In this document: one piece after another, positions 15,704 through 24,527 of the stretch | How the letters are laid out: every line of letters starts with the position of its first letter | Numbering within the stretch: the stretch's first letter is position 1 | Assembly (NCBI RefSeq): GCF_024124745.1 | Contig: NZ_JAMXRU010000002.1 | Coordinates: 21,123-85,122, forward strand | Length of the DNA stretch: 64,000 nucleotides | Direction of reading: 5' to 3' | Source of the DNA: Aeromicrobium sp. CnD17-E | Lineage (GTDB): Bacteria; Actinomycetota; Actinomycetes; Propionibacteriales; Nocardioidaceae | Program-made: the position numbers and the translations under genes | The notes under the pieces: model-generated | The model's database searches: none | Seen by the model: the letters and a program-made list of their open reading frames with translations, nothing else | Told to the model about the DNA's origin: nothing

Positions 15704-15759
15704 GTGCTGCCAGGCCCCGGAACGGTCCGCAGGCGGGGGACGTCCGGCACACTGCACAC

Positions 15760-18285
15760 GTGCCCGACCCGCTCCGCACCCTCCTCGCCGCGCCGCCCGA
15801 CCTGCCGGTCGTCGCGGGGCTGGCTGCGCTGGACGAGGCGGTGCGAGGTCGGGGTGTCGCGGTGGTCCAGGCTCCGCCCGGGACCGGCAAGACGACGCTC
15901 GTCCCGCCTGCGGTCGCGGTGGCCGTGGAGGGTCGCGTGGTCGTCACCCAGCCGAGCCGGATCGCCGCTCGCGCCGCCGCGCGACGTCTGGCGCACCTGC
16001 TCGGCGAACCGGTCGGCGAGACCGTCGGGTACGCCGTCCGCGGTGACCGGAAGTCGAGTCGGCGCACGCGGGTCGAGGTCGTCACCACCGGGCTCCTGCT
16101 GCGACGCATCCAGCACGACCCCGAGCTGGCCGGCGTCGGCGCGGTCGTGCTCGACGAGGTGCACGAGCGGCACCTCGACGCCGACCTGACCCTCGCGCTG
16201 CTCGTCGACGTGCGCGCCAACCTGCGCGACGACCTCGTCCTCGTCGCGATGTCAGCCACCGTCGAGGCGGAGCGAACTGCAGGGTTGCTGGCCTCGGTCG
16301 AGGAGCCGGCGCCGGTGGTCGACGTCCCAGGCGCCCTGCATCCGGTGCAGTCAGTGTGGTGTCCGGCGCCTCCTGGCGTGCGGCGCACCGACGACCGCGG
16401 CATCACCCCGGCCTTCCACGACCACGTTGCGGCGACCGTCCGCCGCGCGCTCGCCGAGCACGAGGGCGACGTGCTCGTCTTCGTGCCGGGCGTCGCGGAG
16501 GTCGACGCGACCATGCGACGGCTGCACGACGTCGACGCCGACGTGCACCCCCTGCACGGACGCCTGCCGGGCGCGGAGCAGGACCGTGCGCTCAGCGAGG
16601 GTCCACGTCGCCGGGTCGTCGTCTCGACGGCGGTCGCGGAGTCGTCGCTGACCGTGCCGGGCGTGCGGGTCGTCGTCGACGCCGGCTTCTCGCGGGAGCC
16701 GCGCACCGACCACCGCCGCGGGCTGTCGTCGCTCGTGACGGTCGCGGTGAGCAAGGCGGCAGCGGAGCAGCGGGCGGGCCGCGCCGGACGTCTCGGACCG
16801 GGTGCCGTGCTGCGCTGCTGGTCGAAGGAGGAGCACGCTCGCCTGGCCGACCACCCGGAGCCCGAGATCGCCACCGCCGACCTCACCGCGTTCGCGCTGG
16901 AGGTGGCCTGCTGGGGCAACGACGACGTGCGCGACCTGGCCCTGCTCGACCAGCCGCCCGAGCACGCCCTGGCCACGGCACGGCAGACGCTGCTCGAGCT
17001 CGGCGCGACCACCGACGACGGACGGGCGACCGCCCGCGGTCGCGTGATGGCGGGCGTGCCCGTCGACCCGCGCCTGGCCCGAGCGCTCATCGACGGGTCG
17101 GCGCTCGTCGGGGCCCGGCGCTCGGCCGAGGTGGTGGCGATGCTGGGCGAGGACGTCCGCGCACCAGGCGGCGACCTCGTCGCCGCGCTCCGCTCGCTGC
17201 GGTCGGGCCACCGGTCGGGGTCGTGGCGCGAGCAGGTGAAGCGGCTCGAGGCCATCGCGAAGGAGCACGCGAACGAGGCGACCGGCGCGCGGTCGCTCAC
17301 CGACGACGTCGCCGTCGGCCTGGTCGTCGCCCTCGCCCACCCGGACCGCATCGCGCGGAAGCGCGCGGGCGGATCGGCGTACCTGATGACCGGCGGCACC
17401 GGCGCTGCCTTCGACCCCCGCGACCCCAGTCCGCTGTCGGGCTTGGAGTGGCTGGCTGTCGCCGACGCCGACCGACGGTCCGGGGAGCGCGAGGCCCGCA
17501 TCCGCTCGGCCGCGCCGCTCACCGAGGACCTCGCGCTGGAGGCCGCCGGGTCGTCGTGGACCGAGGTCGACGAGGTAACGTGGACCGACGGTCGGGTGCG
17601 GGCGCGCCGCCGCACGCTGCTCGGCGCGATCGAGCTCTCGTCGGTGCCGATCACGGATCCGCCGGCCGACGCGGTGACCGCAGCCATCCGGGAGGCGTTG
17701 GAGACCGAGGGCATCGACCTGCTCCCCTGGTCGGACTCGGCCACCGCCCTCCGCGCCCGTCTCGACTTCCTCCACCGGGCCATCGGCGGCCCGTGGCCCG
17801 ACGTCGGCGACGCCGCCCTGACCGAGACCCTGGAGTCGTGGCTCGGGCCGCAGCTGGCGCGCGTCCGCTCCGCCCAGGACCTCCGCCGCATCGACGTCAC
17901 CTCGGCCCTGCGCGCCCTCCTCCCCTGGCCCGACGCGAGCCGACTCGACGAGCTGGCCCCCGAGCGGGTGGAGGTCCCCAGCGGATCGAGCGTGAGGATC
18001 GACTACGCCCAGGAACAGCCCGTGCTGGCCGTCCGGCTGCAGGAGGTCTTCGGCTGGACCGCGACGCCGACCCTGGCCGACGGCAGGGTCCCCGTGCTGC
18101 TGCACCTGCTCTCCCCCGCTCGTCGCCCGGCTGCGGTCACCGCCGACCTCGACTCCTTCTGGGACAACGGCTACCCGGGCGTCCGCGCGGACCTCCGTGG
18201 TCGGTACCCGAAGCACGCGTGGCCCGACGATCCCCGCACTGCCACCGCGACCCGACGGACGAAGCCGACGCGCGACCAGCGGTGA
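15760..18285 (+). CDS. hrpB: ATP-dependent helicase HrpB
   Basis: This 841-residue DEAH-family superfamily 2 helicase is close to the usual HrpB length. Motif I PPGTGKTT lies near residue 43, followed by motif Ia TQPSRIAARAAARR, motif II DEVHER, motif III SAT, and motif VI QRAGRAGRLGPG. HrpB-specific C-terminal sequence (FLHRAIG.., LDELAPERVEVPSGSSVRIDY, VLLHLLSPARRPAAVTADL) follows. It is thought to act on RNA; its precise role is unsettled. The GTG at 15760 follows CACACT at 6 nt, a weak leaderless-type box. Confidence 0.93.
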   Translation: MPDPLRTLLAAPPDLPVVAGLAALDEAVRGRGVAVVQAPPGTGKTTLVPPAVAVAVEGRVVVTQPSRIAARAAARRLAHLLGEPVGETVGYAVRGDRKSSRRTRVEVVTTGLLLRRIQHDPELAGVGAVVLDEVHERHLDADLTLALLVDVRANLRDDLVLVAMSATVEAERTAGLLASVEEPAPVVDVPGALHPVQSVWCPAPPGVRRTDDRGITPAFHDHVAATVRRALAEHEGDVLVFVPGVAEVDATMRRLHDVDADVHPLHGRLPGAEQDRALSEGPRRRVVVSTAVAESSLTVPGVRVVVDAGFSREPRTDHRRGLSSLVTVAVSKAAAEQRAGRAGRLGPGAVLRCWSKEEHARLADHPEPEIATADLTAFALEVACWGNDDVRDLALLDQPPEHALATARQTLLELGATTDDGRATARGRVMAGVPVDPRLARALIDGSALVGARRSAEVVAMLGEDVRAPGGDLVAALRSLRSGHRSGSWREQVKRLEAIAKEHANEATGARSLTDDVAVGLVVALAHPDRIARKRAGGSAYLMTGGTGAAFDPRDPSPLSGLEWLAVADADRRSGEREARIRSAAPLTEDLALEAAGSSWTEVDEVTWTDGRVRARRRTLLGAIELSSVPITDPPADAVTAAIREALETEGIDLLPWSDSATALRARLDFLHRAIGGPWPDVGDAALTETLESWLGPQLARVRSAQDLRRIDVTSALRALLPWPDASRLDELAPERVEVPSGSSVRIDYAQEQPVLAVRLQEVFGWTATPTLADGRVPVLLHLLSPARRPAAVTADLDSFWDNGYPGVRADLRGRYPKHAWPDDPRTATATRRTKPTRDQR

Positions 18286-18360
18286 CGCCGAGCAGCCCAT
18301 CGAGGATCCTCGGCGCGCAGGGGTTGCGCTGCGACGAAACATGTCCGTACCATCAAATGG

Positions 18361-18372
18361 AACGGTACCGTT
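18361..18372. promoter_or_regulatory. Candidate TetR operator, perfect 12 bp palindrome
   Basis: AACGGTACCGTT is a perfect palindrome 38 bp before the TetR start. It lies in the AT-richer promoter segment and is the likely autoregulatory site for the TetR-MFS operon. Confidence 0.55.
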
Positions 18373-18409
18373 TCGTTTCATCATTCTTTCGTCGTGCACC
18401 AGGAGCCCC

Positions 18410-19033
18410 ATGACCCCGGCCGAAGCCGCAGCCGCCCGTCCTCGCGTGGAGGGCGAGCGTGAGCACGAGATCCTCGAGGCCGCGCTCGACGTCCTGGCCG
18501 ACGTCGGCTACGACCGCCTGACGATGGACGCCGTCGCCTCGGCCGCGCGGGCGTCGAAGGCCACGCTGTACCGCCGCTGGGACACCAAGGCCAGCCTCGT
18601 CCTCGAGGCGGTCCTCGCCCAGAAGGGTCCGCTCGCCGCCGTGCCCGACACCGGCAGCCTGCGGGGCGACCTCCTCGCCTCGCACTGCGGCCGCGGGGGC
18701 CTGACCGACGAGCGTCAGATCGCGATCTTCAGCGCCGTGCTCACCGCCCTCGGGCGCGACAACGAGTTCGCCGACGGCTTCCGCACCCGGATCCTCGGCC
18801 CGAAGGTCGAGGCGACCCAGGTGCTCTTCGCCCGTGCCCGCGAGCGCGGCGAGGTCCGCGACGACGTCGATCTCGACATCGTCGGGCCGGCCCTCGCCGG
18901 CATCGTGCTGCACCGCGAGTTCGTCCTGGGCGAAGTGCCCACCCCCGAGAGGGTCGCCGCGGTCATCGACCAGGTGATCCTCCCCGCCGTCCTGCGCCAC
19001 TCCCCCGACCAGACCCCCAAGGACCCCTCATGA
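18410..19033 (+). CDS. TetR family regulator of an efflux pump
   Basis: This 207-residue protein has an N-terminal HTH (residues about 20-62: EILEAALDVLADVGYDRLTMDAVA, then SKATLYRRWDTKASLVLEA) and a TetR_C-type ligand domain. AGGAG lies 5-9 nt before the ATG at 18410. It overlaps the MFS gene by 4 nt (ATGA), so the two are translated from one message. A 12 bp palindrome in the leader suggests autoregulation with the transporter induced by its own substrate. Confidence 0.88.
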   Translation: MTPAEAAAARPRVEGEREHEILEAALDVLADVGYDRLTMDAVASAARASKATLYRRWDTKASLVLEAVLAQKGPLAAVPDTGSLRGDLLASHCGRGGLTDERQIAIFSAVLTALGRDNEFADGFRTRILGPKVEATQVLFARARERGEVRDDVDLDIVGPALAGIVLHREFVLGEVPTPERVAAVIDQVILPAVLRHSPDQTPKDPS

Positions 19034-20664
19034 CCGACACCACCCCCGACGCCGAGGGCCACCTCACCGAGCCGGAGGACCTCACGCCTGAGACCAACCG
19101 CCGGCTGGGCTGGGCGCTCGTCATCATCTGCATCGCGCAGCTGATGGTCGTGCTCGACGCGACGATCGCCAACATCGCGCTTCCGTACATCGCGACCGAC
19201 CTGAAGATCGGCGAGGCGAACCTGCAGTGGATCGTGACGGGATACGCCCTCGCGTTCGGCGGCCTGCTGCTCCTCGGCGGCCGCCTGGCCGACCTCTACG
19301 GTCGCCGCCGGATCTTCATGACCGGCCTCGTGGTGTTCGCCGTCGCCTCGGCGTTCGGCGGCCTGGCCCAGAACGAGCCGATGTTGCTCGCGTCGCGCGG
19401 TCTGCAGGGCATCGGCGCGGCCCTCGCCGCTCCCGCCGCCCTCGCGCTGATCACCACCACCTTCCCGGCCGGCCCCCTGCGCAACCGCGCCTTCAGCGTC
19501 TACGCCGCCCTGTCGGGCGTGGGCGCCGCGATCGGCCTGATCCTCGGCGGCTGGCTGACCGGCCTGGAGCTGGGCAACCTCGAGGGCTGGCGCCTCACGT
19601 TCCTCATCAACGTGCCGATCGGCCTGGTGGCGGCGTTCCTGGCGCCGCGGTTCCTGCCCGAGAGCAAGCCGCAGCGCCTGCCGCTGGACATCCCCGGTGC
19701 CCTGAGCGGCACCCTCGGCCTGGCCGCGCTGGTCTTCGGCCTGTCCCGGGCCGGCGACGAGCGCTACGGCTGGGGCGACACCTCGACCATCGTGCCGCTG
19801 GTCGTCTCGGCGGTGCTGCTCGTGGGCTTCATCGTGATCGAGCGCTCGGTCAAGAGCCCGCTGCTGCCCCTGAACATCTTCGCCAGCCGCGCGCGGTCGG
19901 TCGCGTTCGCCTCGATGATGATCACCCCGGCGGCCATGTTCGCGATGTTCTTCTTCCTGTCGCTGTTCGTCCAGAACGTGCTCGGCTACAGCCCGCTGCA
20001 CACCGGCTTCGCGTTCCTGCCGTTCACGGTCGGCATCGTCATGGGCGCGACCCTCTCGTCGAAGCTGATCGCACGCATGGACCCGCGGTTCATCGCCGGG
20101 ACCGGCACGATCCTGGCCGGCATCGCCCTGTTCGGCTTCTCGCGGATCAGCGTCGACGACAGCCCCGCCCACCTGCTGCGCATCGCCAGCGGCAGCGGGT
20201 CGCTGAGCGACGACGTGAACTACTGGACCGCGATCGCGCCGTTCATCATCCTGATGGCGTTCGGCATGGGCCTGGTGTTCGTGACGATGACCCTGGTGGC
20301 CGTGCACGGCATCCCCTCGGAGGAGTCCGGCATCGGCTCGGGCGTGCTCAACACGATGCAACAGGTGGGCGGCGCCATCGGCCTGGCCGCCCTCTCGACC
20401 GTCGCCCTGCACTTCTCCACCAACCGCGGCGAGGAGATCGGCGGCGCCCTCCAGACCGCCTCCGGGTCGGGTGCCGCGCCGTCGCCCGACGCCGCCGACC
20501 GCCTGAACGCACTCATCGGCCAGGCCGCCTTCACCGAGGGCGCGACGCACGCGTTCCTCGTCGGCGCCTTCATGATCTGGACCGCGTCCGCCATCATCTG
20601 GATCCTGCTCAACGTCAAGCACGACGAGCTCGCGACGGATGGGCCGGAGGGGGTTGGGGTCTGA
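19030..20664 (+). CDS. MFS drug efflux transporter, DHA2 (EmrB/QacA) family
   Basis: This 544-residue protein has about 14 membrane segments. DHA2 signatures are VVLDATIANIALPYIATDL in TM1 and LLLGGRLADLYGRRRIFMTGL (motif A) between TM2 and TM3. It probably exports hydrophobic compounds by proton antiport. A loop of about 45 residues before the last segment is Gly/Ala/Ser-rich. Start overlaps the TetR stop by 4 nt. Confidence 0.9.
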   Translation: MTDTTPDAEGHLTEPEDLTPETNRRLGWALVIICIAQLMVVLDATIANIALPYIATDLKIGEANLQWIVTGYALAFGGLLLLGGRLADLYGRRRIFMTGLVVFAVASAFGGLAQNEPMLLASRGLQGIGAALAAPAALALITTTFPAGPLRNRAFSVYAALSGVGAAIGLILGGWLTGLELGNLEGWRLTFLINVPIGLVAAFLAPRFLPESKPQRLPLDIPGALSGTLGLAALVFGLSRAGDERYGWGDTSTIVPLVVSAVLLVGFIVIERSVKSPLLPLNIFASRARSVAFASMMITPAAMFAMFFFLSLFVQNVLGYSPLHTGFAFLPFTVGIVMGATLSSKLIARMDPRFIAGTGTILAGIALFGFSRISVDDSPAHLLRIASGSGSLSDDVNYWTAIAPFIILMAFGMGLVFVTMTLVAVHGIPSEESGIGSGVLNTMQQVGGAIGLAALSTVALHFSTNRGEEIGGALQTASGSGAAPSPDAADRLNALIGQAAFTEGATHAFLVGAFMIWTASAIIWILLNVKHDELATDGPEGVGV

Positions 20665-20969
20665 TAGACGGCTGTCTGGGTAATCCAAGCTTCGGACTCA
20701 CGTCACGGACTCGAAAGTCCAGCGCTCCTTCCGGGAAGTCCTCTCGGAGCGCGCATCGAACCTGACCCCCATCCGCGACGTGGTCTTGTCGTCAGTCTGA
20801 GCCGCATCTGCCTCTCGTTCCACGCACTCCCAAGCGCTACGACTGCGCGGTCGCCCAGCCGCGACGGAAACCCGCCGCCTGAAACGCGTTGGCTTCGAGG
20901 GCGGCACGATAACCTTGAAGAACCGTCTTGGACGGCAGGACCACCAGCGGACACGGGAGGGTGGAGCGA
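20665..20969. other. Gene-free left flank of the islet
   Basis: I see no convincing coding sequence here. It contains a TAACCT box (20911-20916) that could be the -10 of the following gene. I looked for a copy of the tRNA 3' end that would mark an attachment site and found none. The change in base composition toward the islet begins in this stretch. Confidence 0.4.
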
Positions 20970-21857
20970 GTGCGGCTCGACAGGCACGAAGCGTCTGCGC
21001 TCAGTCGCCTCTTCTCAGCCACCGTGTTCCGCGATTTCGCCAAGCAAGCGCGGTCACCACTCTTCGCACGCCTACTGTCGCAGACACGCATCCCGGCCTC
21101 CGTGTCAATCGAGTCATCCGTTGGCGACTGCTTCGACGAAGCGTTCCGCTTGCTCCGCCGCCCAGAGTTTCGCGACGACTACGTGTACAGATCGGCTATC
21201 ACTCAAAAGATCCTCCTGGGACGCCATTCGTTGAACACAGCGACGCTGCTGAACGAGGTGCGGGTCGGGCCGCGCAAAGCCGATGTCGTGGTCTTGAATG
21301 GCACCTCGACAGCGTACGAGATCAAGTCAGAACGCGATTCCCTCGTCCGGCTTCGGGATCAAGTCAGCGCCTACCGCAGAGTCTTCGCGGCCGTGAACGT
21401 GGTCGCCAGCGAGTCCCGACTGACGGAAGTGCTTAAGAGCGTACCCGCCGACGTAGGCGTCGTTACACTTTCCGAAAGATTCAGGCTCCGGACAGAGCGC
21501 GAAGCCCTCAACACGCCTGGCCGCACCCATCCGACGATGATTCTCGAGATGCTTCGCCTCGACGAAGCTGAAAAGGTTCTCGCCTTCGTCGGCCGCGAAG
21601 CACCCACCCTCCCCAATACTCTTTTGCGCGCCGAGCTCCGACGGATCTACTCCCAATTAAATTCAGAGGCTGTCCATGACGCGATGGTGAAAGTTCTACG
21701 GCAAACACGTTCTCAATCCGTACTCGGCGGGTTCGTTACCGCACTGCCTACCTCGGTTCGAGCAGCTTCTCTATCTATTCAACCCACCCCGAGGAGCCGG
21801 AGTCTCATCGTCGAGGCCATGAACACCCCGATTGACACGGCTCTTTCCTGGAAGTGA
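20970..21857 (+). CDS. sce7726 family protein, PD-(D/E)xK-like
   Basis: This protein of about 295 residues matches the pattern of the sce7726 family: KADVVVLNGTSTAYEIKSERDSLVRL, then a QVSAYRRVF helix and VNVVAS. Asp105, Glu117 and Lys119 in that block form a D-x11-E-x-K arrangement typical of PD-(D/E)xK nuclease folds; nuclease activity is an inference. Base composition is lower in GC than neighbours, and a TTA leucine codon occurs at 21657. I chose the GTG at 20970 because GGAGGG lies upstream; GTG 20961 and TTG 20928 are alternatives. It is first of a three-gene operon. Confidence 0.72.
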   Translation: MRLDRHEASALSRLFSATVFRDFAKQARSPLFARLLSQTRIPASVSIESSVGDCFDEAFRLLRRPEFRDDYVYRSAITQKILLGRHSLNTATLLNEVRVGPRKADVVVLNGTSTAYEIKSERDSLVRLRDQVSAYRRVFAAVNVVASESRLTEVLKSVPADVGVVTLSERFRLRTEREALNTPGRTHPTMILEMLRLDEAEKVLAFVGREAPTLPNTLLRAELRRIYSQLNSEAVHDAMVKVLRQTRSQSVLGGFVTALPTSVRAASLSIQPTPRSRSLIVEAMNTPIDTALSWK

Positions 21858-21864
21858 GATATAG

Positions 21865-22806
21865 ATGTACTACCCCTATTTTCGAGGGAAGCAGTTCGAG
21901 CTTATCGCAATCAGGGAGTCCGCGACTCTGATAGCAGAGTCGGGTTTTGTCCCGATCATCGAGCCCGTCCGCGAGTCGCTCGGAGGACTGGAGAAGGCAC
22001 TTAGCGCACTAGCCAAAGCAGGAGCTCAAGCCGTTGTGGTGATAAATCCGCGGTACGGCGACCACCGAGAAGGCGGGGACAACATCACCGCCTTCCTTGA
22101 GCGAGATTACCGCGGAAACGACGCGATCCGACCCGGCATCCTGCTCACGAGCGAGACATCAATCACTGAAGCCGTAGCGAGAATTCGAGACACACAGCTT
22201 TCGGGAACCTCGCTGATCCATTCGGGGTTCACTGAGTCACGATCCCTTGCCGAGGCGCTAGGTACCAGCGAAGGACCTCACCGCAACATTTTCTTGGATG
22301 CGCACACAAATATGCTCTACCGACGACACTTCCAGGAGAGGCCGCGAGTCCTCATTGGTGACGGCTTCTTGCAGATGAAGAACTCCGCCTACCAGCCGAT
22401 CGACGCCTTCTCTGATCTTCACGTGACCTACATCGATCGAGGGATGGACGGCTACGGAGATTTTCTCACAGTGGGCGACAACTATAGCGAGGGCGGCGGT
22501 CCGGCCTACGCTGTGGCCATCCATCTGACATTCATCGATCCGGAGCAGGATAATGCAATGTTCGTCTACCACTTTATTTCCGATACTAACGATACCCCGA
22601 CCGATCCAGCAGGGAAATTCGCACAGGCCCTTGAAAAATTGATAAGTGCACTCAACTCCGGCCAATCAAATCTTGTTGAAAGCAGCGCCGTCGCAGAATT
22701 TCGCGACCTATACTCGCGCGGACACTTCCCCGGCCTCGGATACGTCAAGAAACTCTCGATCAAGCATCACCTAGAGACTCTTTCTGACTATCACGCAAGA
22801 CTTTGA
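21865..22806 (+). CDS. sce7725/beta family protein
   Basis: This 313-residue protein opens MYYPYFRGKQFELIAIRE, the hallmark start of the sce7725 family (beta family, PF14350). It reads as an alpha/beta barrel-like protein with repeated hydrophobic strands (FVPIIEPV, AVVVINPR, RNIFLDA, VLIGDGF, LHVTYIDRG). The family commonly accompanies sce7726; the biochemical role is unknown. It starts 7 bp after the sce7726 stop and ends 1 bp before the RES gene, so the three are one translationally linked unit. Confidence 0.8.
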   Translation: MYYPYFRGKQFELIAIRESATLIAESGFVPIIEPVRESLGGLEKALSALAKAGAQAVVVINPRYGDHREGGDNITAFLERDYRGNDAIRPGILLTSETSITEAVARIRDTQLSGTSLIHSGFTESRSLAEALGTSEGPHRNIFLDAHTNMLYRRHFQERPRVLIGDGFLQMKNSAYQPIDAFSDLHVTYIDRGMDGYGDFLTVGDNYSEGGGPAYAVAIHLTFIDPEQDNAMFVYHFISDTNDTPTDPAGKFAQALEKLISALNSGQSNLVESSAVAEFRDLYSRGHFPGLGYVKKLSIKHHLETLSDYHARL

Positions 22807-22807
22807 G

Positions 22808-23866
22808 ATGCGTAGCAAGCAATGTTGCGCCAATTGCTTCGGTGATCGTGGATTGACCCGCCACATCATCCCGAAGGTTGTCGCAGACGGCACAGGCTTA
22901 GCTCGCAGTGGGGTGTGTGATTATTGCGGCACCGCTGACGCGACGACAATTGCTCCCGCCGCATTGAGTCAGTGGTTTGAAATGGTGCTCGACTGCTACC
23001 GTCCCGCCGAAGCGGGCAAGTCGCTGGCGATACTTCTATCCGAGGACTGGCGCTTGTTCGACCATGCCGCGATGGACGAAGCCCACGCCAAAGAGCTCCT
23101 TGCGGACATCCTCGACGACGGTGAGATCGTTCGACAGGCGTTCGCTCCTGCCGATCCCCCCCTTCATGAGACGCCTCAACGCTGGGATGAGCTTCGGGCC
23201 GAGATGATGCATCGGAACCGGTGGTTTCTTGACAAACCCATCGATCTCGAGCGGCTTGGCGAGTTGCTTGATCAGTTGATCGCGCCTCCCGAAGAGTTCG
23301 CTCAGATTTCCGACCTGTGGCACCGCGCCCGTCTAATCCCCGGCCCCGGACCGCTCCGTCTCGATGAGATGGGTGCCCCTCCGGCTCATCTAGCCGGACA
23401 TGGACGCGCGAACCCCGCGGGAATCCGATATTTGTATCTCGGATCCACAGATCGGACCGCAGTGGCAGAAGTTCGACCTCACACTGGCGAACTGGCATGC
23501 GTAGCCACCTTTAGAATCCCGCTAATCCGAGCTTTGGACCTACGCGAACCGCGGAAGACTGCGTCCCCCTTCTTGCTCGAGAATCGCGAGCAGATGGCCG
23601 CGCTGCTTGCTGGACTGCCCCTCCTCGAACGGCTCGGAAAAGAGTTGACAAAACCGGTGCAGCCGCGAAGTGCACCCTTTGAGTACATCCCCAGCCAATA
23701 CTTGTGCGAGTTCATAAAGAAACAGGGGTACCAAGGAGTGATCTATCGCAGTTCGGTCAGCGATGGGATTAACCTCGCCTTGTTCGACCCGAACCTCGCC
23801 GAGGGGGTGAGCGCATCGGTGGCCCGAGTGGACCGAGTTTCAGTCGAGATCACCGCTGCAACCTGA
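22808..23866 (+). CDS. RES domain NAD-cleaving protein with N-terminal zinc/HEPN-type domain
   Basis: This 352-residue protein has cysteine pairs at 7/10 and 37/40 (CCANC...CDYC), like the HEPN/RES N-terminal domain. A RES domain follows from about residue 170: RARLIPGPGPLR, GRANPAGIRYLYLGS, AVAEVRP, and YRSSVSDG with the conserved Arg, Glu and Ser. RES proteins such as MbcT and Xre-RES toxins degrade NAD+; MbcT phosphorolyses it to ADP-ribose-1''-phosphate. Here the partners are sce7725/sce7726 rather than an Xre antitoxin. A TTA codon occurs at 22898. GC is low for this genome. Confidence 0.8.
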   Translation: MRSKQCCANCFGDRGLTRHIIPKVVADGTGLARSGVCDYCGTADATTIAPAALSQWFEMVLDCYRPAEAGKSLAILLSEDWRLFDHAAMDEAHAKELLADILDDGEIVRQAFAPADPPLHETPQRWDELRAEMMHRNRWFLDKPIDLERLGELLDQLIAPPEEFAQISDLWHRARLIPGPGPLRLDEMGAPPAHLAGHGRANPAGIRYLYLGSTDRTAVAEVRPHTGELACVATFRIPLIRALDLREPRKTASPFLLENREQMAALLAGLPLLERLGKELTKPVQPRSAPFEYIPSQYLCEFIKKQGYQGVIYRSSVSDGINLALFDPNLAEGVSASVARVDRVSVEITAAT

Positions 23867-23895
23867 CGCCGAGCCGACCAACGTAGAGCTGGCAG

Positions 23896-23968
23896 TGCTC
23901 CCGGTGGGGGTCGAACCCACACTGGGGCGGGTTTAAGCCGCCTGCCTCTGCCATTGGGCTACGGGAGC
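23896..23968 (-). tRNA. tRNA with anticodon UAA (Leu codon UUA), class I shape
   Basis: The minus strand folds as a 73 nt cloverleaf. It has a perfect 7 bp acceptor stem (GCTCCCG/CGGGAGC), an anticodon stem GGCGG/CCGCC with loop CTTAAAC (anticodon TAA), a 5 nt variable loop, T-stem GTGGG/CCCAC with loop TTCGACC, and discriminator A73. The D-stem is 3 bp plus one mismatch. CCA is not encoded. Leucine tRNAs normally have a long variable arm, so a UAA anticodon on a short-arm body is unusual. Its 3' end faces the islet, 29 bp from the RES stop. Confidence 0.85.
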
Positions 23969-23990
23969 GCGGGGCCAGCCTAGGTGGTGG

Positions 23991-24488
23991 TCAGGCCGAG
24001 AGGCGCTGCGCGATCGCGTCGTGCGCGCTTGCGTCGTAGGCGACGAGGCGGGCCGACGCGACCTGCGTGATGGTGGAGCGGAGGGTGTCGACGGCGGCCG
24101 CGACGGCGTCGTCGAACGGCCAGCCGTAGGAGCCCGCGCTGATCAGCGGGAACGCAATCGACGTGGCGCCGAGCTCGTCTGCCACGGCCAGCGCGTTGGC
24201 GTAGCAGGACGTCAAGAGCGTGCGGTCGCGCTCGCCGCGGTTGTGGTTCGGTCCGACGACGTGGATCACCCACCTCGCCGGCATGCGGCCGGCCGTCGTC
24301 CAGCCGGCCTGGCCCGTCTCGAGGCCGCGCGGGAAGCGGCGACGACAGTCTTCCAGCACCTCCGGGCCGCCCGCGCGGTGGATCGCGCCGTCCACCCCTC
24401 CCCCGCCCCGCATGGCACGGTTTGCCGCGTTGACCACGGCGTCGACGTCCTGAGCCGTGATGTCGCCCTGCACCACCTCGATGTTCAT
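23991..24488 (-). CDS. Macrodomain O-acetyl-ADP-ribose deacetylase-like hydrolase
   Basis: This 165-residue single macrodomain starts MNIEVVQGDITAQDVDAVVNAAN and continues GGGGVDGAIHRAGG (substrate loop) and SYGWPFDDA, the standard Appr-1''-p processing signature. Family members hydrolyse O-acetyl-ADP-ribose or ADP-ribose-1''-phosphate, or remove ADP-ribose from proteins. It lies 22 bp beyond the tRNA, opposite the RES gene, whose expected product belongs to this substrate class. Whether the two are functionally linked is unproven. Confidence 0.9.
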   Translation of the reverse strand: MNIEVVQGDITAQDVDAVVNAANRAMRGGGGVDGAIHRAGGPEVLEDCRRRFPRGLETGQAGWTTAGRMPARWVIHVVGPNHNRGERDRTLLTSCYANALAVADELGATSIAFPLISAGSYGWPFDDAVAAAVDTLRSTITQVASARLVAYDASAHDAIAQRLSA

Positions 24489-24527
24489 GACCCGCCCTGA
24501 GCTGCCGCGTCGTCTCGCGATCGACGG

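Noticed and set aside
20665..20969. Possible attachment-site repeat of the tRNA 3' end
   Set aside because: I compared the tRNA 3' segment (23896-23920) with this flank by eye and found no direct repeat, and no integrase gene is nearby. Integration at the tRNA therefore remains unproven.
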